A model generated the notes under the pieces. The model saw nothing but the letters and a program-made list of their open reading frames with translations, was not told the origin of the DNA and ran no database searches. A program made the position numbers and the translations under genes. Of a stretch of DNA of 64,000 nt, positions 57,554 to 64,000 are shown piece after piece (within the stretch, counting starts at the first letter, position 1; each line of letters starts with the position of its first letter). The stretch spans positions 5,084,001 to 5,148,000 of the forward strand of contig NZ_CP130720.1 of NCBI RefSeq assembly GCF_035984415.1, read 5' to 3'. Source of the stretch: Streptomyces sp. NBC_01296 (GTDB taxonomy: Bacteria > Actinomycetota > Actinomycetes > Streptomycetales > Streptomycetaceae).

Positions 57554-59098
57554 ATGGGTGGCATGGGCGAGCGCAAACACGTACGAGTGGCAGTGATCGG
57601 GTCCGGGTTCGGCGGGCTGGGTGCGGCCGTACGGCTGCGGCGCGAGGGGATCACGGACTTCGTCGTACTGGAACGGGCCGACTCCGTCGGCGGGACCTGG
57701 CGCGACAACAGCTACCCCGGGTGTGCGTGCGACGTCCCCTCCCACCTGTACTCGTTCTCGTTCGCTCCCAACCCCGACTGGCCGCGGACCTTCTCCGGGC
57801 AGCCGGCCATCCGGGCGTACCTGGAGCACGTCGCAGACACCTTCGGGCTGCGCCCGCACATCCGGCTGGACTCCGAGGTCCGGATGATGCGCTGGGACGC
57901 CGACGGGCTGCGGTGGGAGATCGAGACCTCGGCCGGGGAGCTCACCGCCGATGTCGTCGTCTCCGCCACCGGGCCGCTGTCCGACCCGAAGATGCCCGAG
58001 GTCCCCGGGCTCGCCGAGTTCCCCGGCAAGGTCTTCCACTCCGCGCGCTGGGACCACGACTACGACCTGCGCGGCAAGCGGGTCGCCATGATCGGCACCG
58101 GCGCCTCGGCCATCCAGATCGTGCCGGCCATCGCGCCCGACGTGGAGCGGCTCACGCTGTTCCAGCGGACCCCGCCGTGGGTGATGCCGCGCACCGACCG
58201 GGCCATCAGCAGCGTGGAGCGCTGGCTGCACCGCCAGCTGCCGTTCACCCGGGCGGCCCGCCGCGGGCTGCTGTGGGGGATCCGGGAGCTCCAGGTCAGC
58301 GCGTTCACCAAGCGGCCGAACCGGCTCGGGCTCATCGAGTCGCTGGCCAAGGCCAACATGGCGCGCTCGATCAAGGACCCGGCGCTGCTGGCCAAGCTCA
58401 CGCCCGCGTACCGGATCGGCTGCAAGCGGATCCTGCTGTCCAGCGAGTACTACCCGGCGCTCGCCCGGCCGAACGTGGACCTGGTCGCCTCCGGGCTCCG
58501 GGAGATCCGCGGCAACACCCTGATCGCGGCCGACGGGACCGAGACCGAGGCCGACGCGATCGTGTTCGGCACCGGCTTCCACGTCACGGACATGCCGATC
58601 GCCGACCGGGTGGTGGGCGCGGAGGGGCGGACCCTCGCGGACCACTGGAAGGACGGGATGCAGTCGCTGCGCGGGGCGACGGCGGCCGGTTTCCCGAACT
58701 GGATGACGATCATCGGGCCGAACACCGGGCTCGGCAACAGCTCGATGATCCTGATGATCGAGTCGCAGCTGAACTACATGGCGGACTACCTGCGCCAGCT
58801 GGGCGTGCTCGGCGGGCAGGTCGCGCTCGCGGCCCGGCCCTCCGCCGTGAGCCGGTGGAACCGGCAGGTCCAGACCCGCATGGAGCGGACCGTGTGGAAC
58901 ACCGGCGGCTGCACCAGCTGGTACCTGGACGCGCAGGGGCGCAACACGACGGTCTGGCCGGGCACCACCGGCGAGTTCCGCAAGGAGACGCGGAGCGTGG
59001 ACCTGTCCGAGTACGAGGTCATCCGCCTCCGGGAGGCCGAGCGCGAGCCCGTCCCGGCCCGGGCGGCGCAGGCGACCGCCGAGGAGGGCGCCGCATGA
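57554..59098 (+). CDS. Flavin-containing (Baeyer-Villiger type) monooxygenase
   Basis: A 514-residue FAD/NADPH monooxygenase: FAD site VAVIGSGFGGLGAAVRLRRE, the ERADSVGGTWRDNSYPGCAC block, YSFSFAPNPDWPRTFSGQPA, the BVMO-like fingerprint FPGKVFHSARWDHD, and the NADPH site VAMIGTGASAIQIVPAIAPD. It inserts oxygen next to a carbonyl or oxidises a heteroatom; substrate is unknown but long-chain lipids are plausible. ATG 57554 or 57563 may be the start. It is coupled by ATGA to a hydrolase and then an SDR, an order like the Mycobacterium tuberculosis mymA-lipR-sadH genes. Confidence 0.92.
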   Translation: MGGMGERKHVRVAVIGSGFGGLGAAVRLRREGITDFVVLERADSVGGTWRDNSYPGCACDVPSHLYSFSFAPNPDWPRTFSGQPAIRAYLEHVADTFGLRPHIRLDSEVRMMRWDADGLRWEIETSAGELTADVVVSATGPLSDPKMPEVPGLAEFPGKVFHSARWDHDYDLRGKRVAMIGTGASAIQIVPAIAPDVERLTLFQRTPPWVMPRTDRAISSVERWLHRQLPFTRAARRGLLWGIRELQVSAFTKRPNRLGLIESLAKANMARSIKDPALLAKLTPAYRIGCKRILLSSEYYPALARPNVDLVASGLREIRGNTLIAADGTETEADAIVFGTGFHVTDMPIADRVVGAEGRTLADHWKDGMQSLRGATAAGFPNWMTIIGPNTGLGNSSMILMIESQLNYMADYLRQLGVLGGQVALAARPSAVSRWNRQVQTRMERTVWNTGGCTSWYLDAQGRNTTVWPGTTGEFRKETRSVDLSEYEVIRLREAEREPVPARAAQATAEEGAA

Positions 59099-60009
59099 GC
59101 CGGCCCGCGCACGTCACCTCCGGGCCGTACGCACCCCCCGCCGCCCGGCGGGAACTGGTCGCGGTCTCCGCCGACGGGGCCCGGCTGCACGTCGAGGAGC
59201 ACGGGGACGAGGACGCGCCGGCCGTGGTGCTGGCGCACGGCTGGACCTGCTCCACCGCCTTCTGGGCCGCGCAGATCCGGGAGCTCTCGAGGGACCACCG
59301 GGTCATCGCGTACGACCAGCGCGGCCACGGGCGCAGCCCCGCCGCCTCCCGCTACGACACCACCGCCCTCGCCGACGACCTGGTCGCCGTCCTGCGGGCC
59401 ACCCTGGCCCCCGGCCGGCAGGCGGTCGTCGCCGGACACTCCATGGGCGGGATGACGATCATGGCCGCCGCCGGGCGGCCGGAGTTCGCCGAGCACGCCG
59501 CGGCCGCGCTGCTGTGCAGCACCGGCAGCGCCCGACTGGTCGCGGAGGCGCTGGTCGTGCCGCTGCGCCCCGGGCGCGTTCGGACCCGTATCACCGGCGC
59601 GGTACTCGGCGCACGCGCCCCGCTCGGGCCCGTCACGCCGGTCGCCAAGCGGGTGCTGAAGTACGCGACCATGGGCCCCGGGTCCGCGCCCGACCGGGTC
59701 GAGGCCTGCGCCCGTATCGTGCACGCCTGCCCCACCGGGGTCCGCTACGCCTGGTCCGAGGTGCTGGCCGGGCTGGACCTCGAGGCGAACCTGGCGGCGC
59801 TCACCGTGCCCACCGCCGTCATCGGCGGCAAGAACGACCGGCTGACCCCGATCGTGCACGCCAGGGGGCTCGCCGCCGCGCTGCCGCACTGCGTGGGGCT
59901 GACCGAGCTGACCGGCATGGGGCACATGACGCCGATCGAGGCCCCCGAGGCCGTCACGAACGCCGTGCGCGAGCTGAGCGCGCACTTCTTGAAGGAGGTC
60001 ACGCAGTGA
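59095..60009 (+). CDS. Alpha/beta-fold hydrolase
   Basis: A 304-residue hydrolase: oxyanion region VVLAHGWTCSTAFWAAQIRE, VIAYDQRGHGRSPA, the nucleophile elbow VVAGHSMGGMTIMAAAG (Ser in GHSMG), the acid near GGKNDRLTPIVHARGLAAAL and the catalytic His in MGHMTPIEAPE. It may hydrolyse the ester or lactone made by the coupled monooxygenase, which is inference from operon order. Start ATG overlaps the preceding stop (ATGA) and its stop overlaps the SDR start (GTGA). It has no signal peptide. Confidence 0.92.
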   Translation: MSRPAHVTSGPYAPPAARRELVAVSADGARLHVEEHGDEDAPAVVLAHGWTCSTAFWAAQIRELSRDHRVIAYDQRGHGRSPAASRYDTTALADDLVAVLRATLAPGRQAVVAGHSMGGMTIMAAAGRPEFAEHAAAALLCSTGSARLVAEALVVPLRPGRVRTRITGAVLGARAPLGPVTPVAKRVLKYATMGPGSAPDRVEACARIVHACPTGVRYAWSEVLAGLDLEANLAALTVPTAVIGGKNDRLTPIVHARGLAAALPHCVGLTELTGMGHMTPIEAPEAVTNAVRELSAHFLKEVTQ

Positions 60010-60899
60010 GTGCGCGCAGGAGTTTGGAAGGCCAGGTCGCCGTCGTCACCGGCGCCGCACGCGGGGTCGGCGAGCTGCTCGCCCGCAAGCTGTCCGCACG
60101 CGGCGCGAAGGTGGCGCTCGTGGGCCTGGAGCCGGAGGCCCTCAAGGAGGTCTCCGAACGGCTGCACACCGACAGCGATCACTGGCACGCCGACGTCACC
60201 GACCACGAGGCCATGGCCCGGGTCGCTCAGGAGGTCAAGGAGCGCTTCGGCAAGGTCGACATCGTCGTCGCCAACGCGGGCGTGGCCGCCGGCGGGCCGT
60301 TCGCCGACTCCGACCCCGACGCCTGGCGCCGGGTGATCGAGGTCAACCTGATCGGCGGGGCCGTCACCGCCCGCGCGTTCCTCCCCGTACTCACCGAGAG
60401 CCGCGGCTACTTCCTGCAGATCGCCTCGCTCGCCGCGATCACGCCGGCGCCGATGATGACGGCGTACTGCGCCTCCAAGTCCGGCGTCGAGGCCTTCGCG
60501 CACTGCCTGCGCGCCGAAGTCGGCTACAAGGGCGTCAAGGTGGGCGTCGGCTACCTCTCGTGGACCGACACCGACATGGTGCGCGGCGCCGACCAGGACG
60601 AGGTCATGCGGGAGCTGCGGCAGCGGCTGCCCTGGCCGTCGAACCGCACGTACCCGCTGGGCCCGGCCGTGGACCGGATCGTGGCCGGCATCGAGCGGCG
60701 CTCGCCGCACGTGTACGCGCAGTGGTGGCTGCGCGGGATGCAGGGCGTGCGCGGCTACCTGCCCGGGATCATCGCGACCGTCGGGCAGCGGGAGATGAAG
60801 CGCTTCGAACCCAGGCTGACGAGTGTCTCCAGGGGACTTGTCGGGGCCGGAGGGGCCGCCGACGAGAAGGAGCGCACGCAGGACACCGGGCGCCATTGA
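60006..60899 (+). CDS. Short-chain dehydrogenase/reductase (SDR)
   Basis: A 297-residue classical SDR: cofactor loop VAVVTGAARGVGELLARKLS, DIVVANAGVAAGGPFADSD, a Ser in YFLQIASLAAITPAPMMTAY and the YCASK catalytic Tyr/Lys pair. A ~45-residue C-terminal extension beyond the usual 250 (GYLPGIIATVGQREMKRFEP) resembles SadH-like SDRs. It would oxidise or reduce an alcohol/ketone, giving the ketone for the monooxygenase or using the product. Start GTG overlaps the hydrolase stop. Third gene of the operon. Confidence 0.92.
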   Translation: MSARRSLEGQVAVVTGAARGVGELLARKLSARGAKVALVGLEPEALKEVSERLHTDSDHWHADVTDHEAMARVAQEVKERFGKVDIVVANAGVAAGGPFADSDPDAWRRVIEVNLIGGAVTARAFLPVLTESRGYFLQIASLAAITPAPMMTAYCASKSGVEAFAHCLRAEVGYKGVKVGVGYLSWTDTDMVRGADQDEVMRELRQRLPWPSNRTYPLGPAVDRIVAGIERRSPHVYAQWWLRGMQGVRGYLPGIIATVGQREMKRFEPRLTSVSRGLVGAGGAADEKERTQDTGRH

Positions 60900-60975
60900 T
60901 CGAAATGCGAGCTTTGTCCGGTCGTGCAAATCTGGTCGAGGCCCCGTCCCCCACACCCTTCCAGGAGTGAACAGC

Positions 60976-61149
60976 ATGGGCATCAAGGACCAGTTCCAGG
61001 ACAAGGCGCAAGAGCTCAAGGACAAGGCCAAGGCGGCCCAGCAGGGCGCGAAGGACGAGGCGTCCGAGCGCGGCGCGCAAGCTCCCGAGCCGGCCAAGAA
61101 GAAGAAGGAAAAGGTCCACGACGAGCTCGACGACAACTGGGACTTCTGA
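60976..61149 (+). CDS. Small highly charged protein, 57 residues
   Basis: MGIKDQFQDKAQELKDKAKA is followed by AQQGAKDEASERGAQAPEPA and KKKKEKVHDELDDNWDF. The N-terminal part is an amphipathic helix with Lys/Glu/Asp pattern, similar in composition to CsbD-like or late-embryogenesis-type stress proteins but not clearly one of them. ATG 60976 has AGGAG 9 bases upstream, a strong site. A 20-bp hairpin follows, so this is a separate short transcript or the end of the preceding operon. Probably cytoplasmic. Confidence 0.78.
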   Translation: MGIKDQFQDKAQELKDKAKAAQQGAKDEASERGAQAPEPAKKKKEKVHDELDDNWDF

Positions 61150-61177
61150 CGCCCGGACGCCCGTACGCCGCAACGCC

Positions 61178-61224
61178 GCAAGGGGCGCGACCCGTCGCAT
61201 TCGACGACGGGTCGCGCCCCTTGC
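61178..61224. terminator. 20-bp perfect hairpin terminator
   Basis: Arms 61178-61197 and 61205-61224 match over 20 bp with a 7-base loop. It separates the small charged-protein gene from the convergent protease gene and can terminate both. Confidence 0.9.
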
Positions 61225-61254
61225 GCATGCCCTCGGCCCTACGGCCTCGGCCCC

Positions 61255-64000
61255 CTACGGTCTCGGCGGCAGCTTCGGGCGCCGCAGGTCCGGTACGTCC
61301 GCGTAGCCGGGCGGCACCGCCGCCGGCTCCTGCTCCAGCAGCTCCAGCGCCAGGTACACCGCGTCGTCCAGCTGGGCGTGCCGCCCCTCCGCCCAGTCGA
61401 GCGGGGTGCGCAGGATCGCGAGGTCCGGCTCCACGCCGTGGTTCTCCACCGACCACCCGTACTCCGGGAACCAGGCGGCGTTCATCGGCACCGTGATGAC
61501 CGTGCCGTCGCCCAGGGTGTGCCGGCCGGTCATGCCGACCACCCCGCCCCAGGTGCGCTGGCCGACCACCGGGCCGAGCCCGAGCAGTTTGAAGGCCGCC
61601 GTGATCATGTCGCCGTCCGAGGAGGTCGCCTCGTCGGCCAGCGCCACGATCGGCCCCCGGGGCGCGTTGGAGGCGTACGACACCGGCTGGGCGTTTCGCG
61701 TCAGGTCCCAGCCGAGGATCGAGCGGGTCAGCTTCTCGACCACGAGCTCGCTGATGTGCCCGCCCGCGTTGCCGCGTACGTCCACGATCAGGGCGGGCCG
61801 GGACATCTCCATCCGCAGGTCCCGGTTGAACTGCGCCCAGCCCGAGCCGCCCATGTCGGGGATGTGCAGGTAGCCGCACTTGCCGCCGCTGACCTCGCGG
61901 ACCACCGCGCGCCGCTTGGACACCCAGTCCTGGTAGCGCAGCGGCCGCTCGTCGATCAGCGGCACGACCGCCACCCGCCGGGCCCGGCCCTCGCCTTCCG
62001 CGGGCTTGAAGGTCAGCTCGACCGTGGTGCCCCCGGCGGCCGAGAGCAGCGGATAGGGCCCGGCCACCGGGTCCACCGGCCGTCCGTCGACGTGGGTGAG
62101 CACCGCGCCCTCCCGGATGCCGGTGCCGGCGAGCGGGGAGCGGGCCTTGGAGTCGGAGGACTCGCCCGGCAGGATCCGCCTGAGCACCCATCCCTCGTCG
62201 CGGGGCACGAGGTTGGCGCCCAGCAGCCCGATGGGCCGCTGGTAGTGCGGCGGGCCTTCGTTGCGGCGCGCGGGCGAGACGTACGCGTGCGAGGTGCCGA
62301 GCTCGCCGAGCACCTCGCGCAGCAGGTCCGCGAACTCGTCGGGCGAGGCGACCCGTTCGACCAGGGGGCGGTACTGGCGCAGCACCCCGTCCCAGTCGAT
62401 GTTGCACATGTCCGGCTCCCAGAAGTACGCGCGGATCAGCCGCCCGGCCTCCTCGAAGGCCTGGCGCCACTCGGCGGCCGGGTCCACCTCGTGCAGGATG
62501 CGTCGCAGGTCCAGGTAGACGGTGGAGTCGCTGTCGCCGGACTCGGTCGAGGGGACCGCGCGCAGGTCGCCGTCGTCGTTGACGACGAGCCGGGTGCCGT
62601 CGCCGCTGACCGCGAACCAGTCCAGCCCGGAGGCCAGTTCGGTCTTGCGCGCCTTGGTGATCTCGAAGTGCTCCAGGGTGGGCTTGCCGCTGGTGTCGGT
62701 CGGGTTGGCGAAGGTCTCGCCGAGCGCGCCCGAGATCGGCCAGCGCAGCCACACCAGCCCGCCGCCGTGGACCGGGTACAGGGCGGAGTACTTCGACGCC
62801 GTCACCGGGAACGGGGTGACCCGGCTCTCCAGCCCCTCCACCTCCACCGTGACCGCGCCGTCGCCCTCCGCGGCCTCGGCGGCCTCGCCCTCGCCCGGGT
62901 CGAGCCCGCCCGCCGCCGGGCGGCCGTCTGGGGTGAACGCGAAGGGCGAGGGGGTCGCCGAGGACAGCGGCACCAGGTACGGGCGGCAGCCCAGCGGGAA
63001 CGACAGGTCGCCGGTGTGCACGTCGTACACCGGGTCGAAACCGCGCCAGGACAGGAAGGCCAGGTAGCGGCCGTCGCGGGTGAAGACCGGGTGGTCGTCC
63101 TCGAAGCGGCCGTTGGTGACGTCGACGATCGAACGGGGGCCGGAGCCGGAGATCCGGGCCATCTTGATCTGGCGCAGCGAGCGCCCGATGCCCGGGTGCG
63201 ACCAGGTCAGCCAGGCCCCGTCGGGCGAGAACGCCAGGTCGGTGACGGGCCCGTTGATGGACCGGATCAGCTCGGTGACCTCGCCGTTGGACTCCTCGCT
63301 TGCGTCGATCAGGAGCAGCCGCCCGTCGTTGGAGGAGATGGCGAGCCGCTCCCCGTCCGGATCGGAGAGCAGTTCCAGTACGCGGCCCAGCTCGCCGGAG
63401 GCCAGCCGACGCGGCTCCCGGTCCCCGGAGGCCCGCGGCAGATAAGCGATCTCGATCGCGTCCTCGCCCTCCGCGTCCGTCACGTACGCGACCTGCCCGC
63501 TGCTGCCGAGCATCTCCGGCAGCCGCACCCGCACGCCCGGGGTGTCGGCGATGGTCCGGGCGGGCCCGTCGCGGTGGGTGAGCCAGTACAGGCTGCCGCG
63601 GATGACGACCGCGCTGGCCCGGCCGGTGGCGTCGACGGAGAGCGAGTCGACGTGGCTGGCGGCCGGGACCTGGTACGTGCGGCGGCCCGCGCGGGGCCCG
63701 CCGAGGCGGACGTCGAGCCTGCGCGCGGCGGCGCCGGGGGAGAGGGAGTCGACGAGCCAGAGGTCACCGGCGCACTGGTAGACGACCCGGGAGCCGTCGC
63801 TGGAGGCGTGCCGGGCGTAGAACTCCTCGTGGTCGGTGTGCCGGCGCAGGTCGGTGCCGTCGGGCAGGCAGGAGTACAGGTTGCCGATGCCCTCGTGGTC
63901 GGAGAGGAAGGCGATCCGGCCGTCCACGAACATCGGGGCGTCGAGGTGGCCCTCGAGGTCCTCCAGCAGCTGCTTGCCGTGCAGCCAGAGCCGCCCGGTG
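61255..64000 (-). CDS. Tricorn-like S41 family protease (N-terminus beyond window)
   Basis: At least 914 residues; the beginning lies right of the window. The visible N-terminal part is beta-propeller-like with repeated VVYQCAGDLWLVDS, LAISSNDGRLLLID and DLAFSPDGAWLTWSHPG blades. A PDZ-like domain follows (GTGIREGAVLTHVDGRPVDP), then the catalytic core: VDVRGNAGGHISELVVEKLT, the Ser in DEATSSDGDMITAAFKLLGL, RTWGGVVGMTGRHTLGDGT and FPEYGWSVENHGVEPD. Tricorn proteases degrade peptides released by the proteasome, which Streptomyces has. Frame is open through the window edge. A hairpin at 61178-61224 ends it. Confidence 0.93.
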   Translation of the reverse strand, partial: TGRLWLHGKQLLEDLEGHLDAPMFVDGRIAFLSDHEGIGNLYSCLPDGTDLRRHTDHEEFYARHASSDGSRVVYQCAGDLWLVDSLSPGAAARRLDVRLGGPRAGRRTYQVPAASHVDSLSVDATGRASAVVIRGSLYWLTHRDGPARTIADTPGVRVRLPEMLGSSGQVAYVTDAEGEDAIEIAYLPRASGDREPRRLASGELGRVLELLSDPDGERLAISSNDGRLLLIDASEESNGEVTELIRSINGPVTDLAFSPDGAWLTWSHPGIGRSLRQIKMARISGSGPRSIVDVTNGRFEDDHPVFTRDGRYLAFLSWRGFDPVYDVHTGDLSFPLGCRPYLVPLSSATPSPFAFTPDGRPAAGGLDPGEGEAAEAAEGDGAVTVEVEGLESRVTPFPVTASKYSALYPVHGGGLVWLRWPISGALGETFANPTDTSGKPTLEHFEITKARKTELASGLDWFAVSGDGTRLVVNDDGDLRAVPSTESGDSDSTVYLDLRRILHEVDPAAEWRQAFEEAGRLIRAYFWEPDMCNIDWDGVLRQYRPLVERVASPDEFADLLREVLGELGTSHAYVSPARRNEGPPHYQRPIGLLGANLVPRDEGWVLRRILPGESSDSKARSPLAGTGIREGAVLTHVDGRPVDPVAGPYPLLSAAGGTTVELTFKPAEGEGRARRVAVVPLIDERPLRYQDWVSKRRAVVREVSGGKCGYLHIPDMGGSGWAQFNRDLRMEMSRPALIVDVRGNAGGHISELVVEKLTRSILGWDLTRNAQPVSYASNAPRGPIVALADEATSSDGDMITAAFKLLGLGPVVGQRTWGGVVGMTGRHTLGDGTVITVPMNAAWFPEYGWSVENHGVEPDLAILRTPLDWAEGRHAQLDDAVYLALELLEQEPAAVPPGYADVPDLRRPKLPPRP

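Overview
The window is high-GC actinobacterial DNA, almost certainly from a Streptomyces chromosome. It carries chaplin and rodlin genes (the proteins of the rodlet layer on aerial hyphae and spores), many GTG, TTG and possibly CTG starts, ATGA/GTGA-coupled operons, and families typical of the genus (DUF6227, DUF5949, DUF6299, a SpoIIE phosphatase, SepX/GlpR).

Region 1 (1-7.4 kb) is a cell-surface locus. After the 5' part of a DUF6227 gene and a VKOR-family gene come two rodlins, three short chaplins, an atypical long chaplin with an LAETG sortase signal, two other small secreted proteins (one with an Ile-Pro-Glu repeat) and a DUF3344-like secreted protein. Several of these genes are followed by strong hairpin terminators, so they look like separate transcription units.

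Region 2 (7.4-22.2 kb) is an extracellular polysaccharide cluster of Wzx/Wzy type: glycosyltransferase, polyprenyl glycosylphosphotransferase, O-antigen ligase/polymerase, MurJ/Wzx-like flippase, polysaccharide deacetylase, second glycosyltransferase, Wzz-like chain-length protein and CelD-like acyltransferase, mostly translationally coupled. A GH26 hydrolase with a long proline-rich linker faces it, followed by an ATP-grasp enzyme and an FAD oxidoreductase. A hydrophobic sheath locus directly beside a complete polysaccharide pathway is the most striking feature of the window.

Region 3 (22-39.6 kb) is mixed: a PAS-GAF-PP2C-HATPase regulator, small secreted proteins, a P450, LtrA, an apparently frameshifted small membrane gene coupled to a NarK-type transporter, MscL, an SAF-domain protein, an ArsR regulator divergent from a quinone oxidoreductase across a perfect 13-bp inverted repeat, a CMD-family protein, MTA phosphorylase, an FmdB-type zinc ribbon, an MFS transporter and a CPA1 antiporter.

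Region 4 (39.8-48.8 kb) holds a penicillin acylase homologue and the conserved actinobacterial block 5-formyl-THF cyclo-ligase, galU, gephyrin-like glp/moeA, moaC, mogA, rimJ-like, sepX/glpR and tRNA-Ala(CGC). It links UDP-glucose supply, molybdenum cofactor synthesis and cell division.

Region 5 (48.9-64 kb) has a 1331-residue secreted protein with three C-terminal repeats, lying between two nearly identical hairpins; a CoA transferase, exonuclease III and a MerR regulator; an internally deleted TnpB remnant of an IS200/IS605 element; a coupled monooxygenase-hydrolase-SDR operon; and a tricorn-like S41 protease that runs off the right edge.
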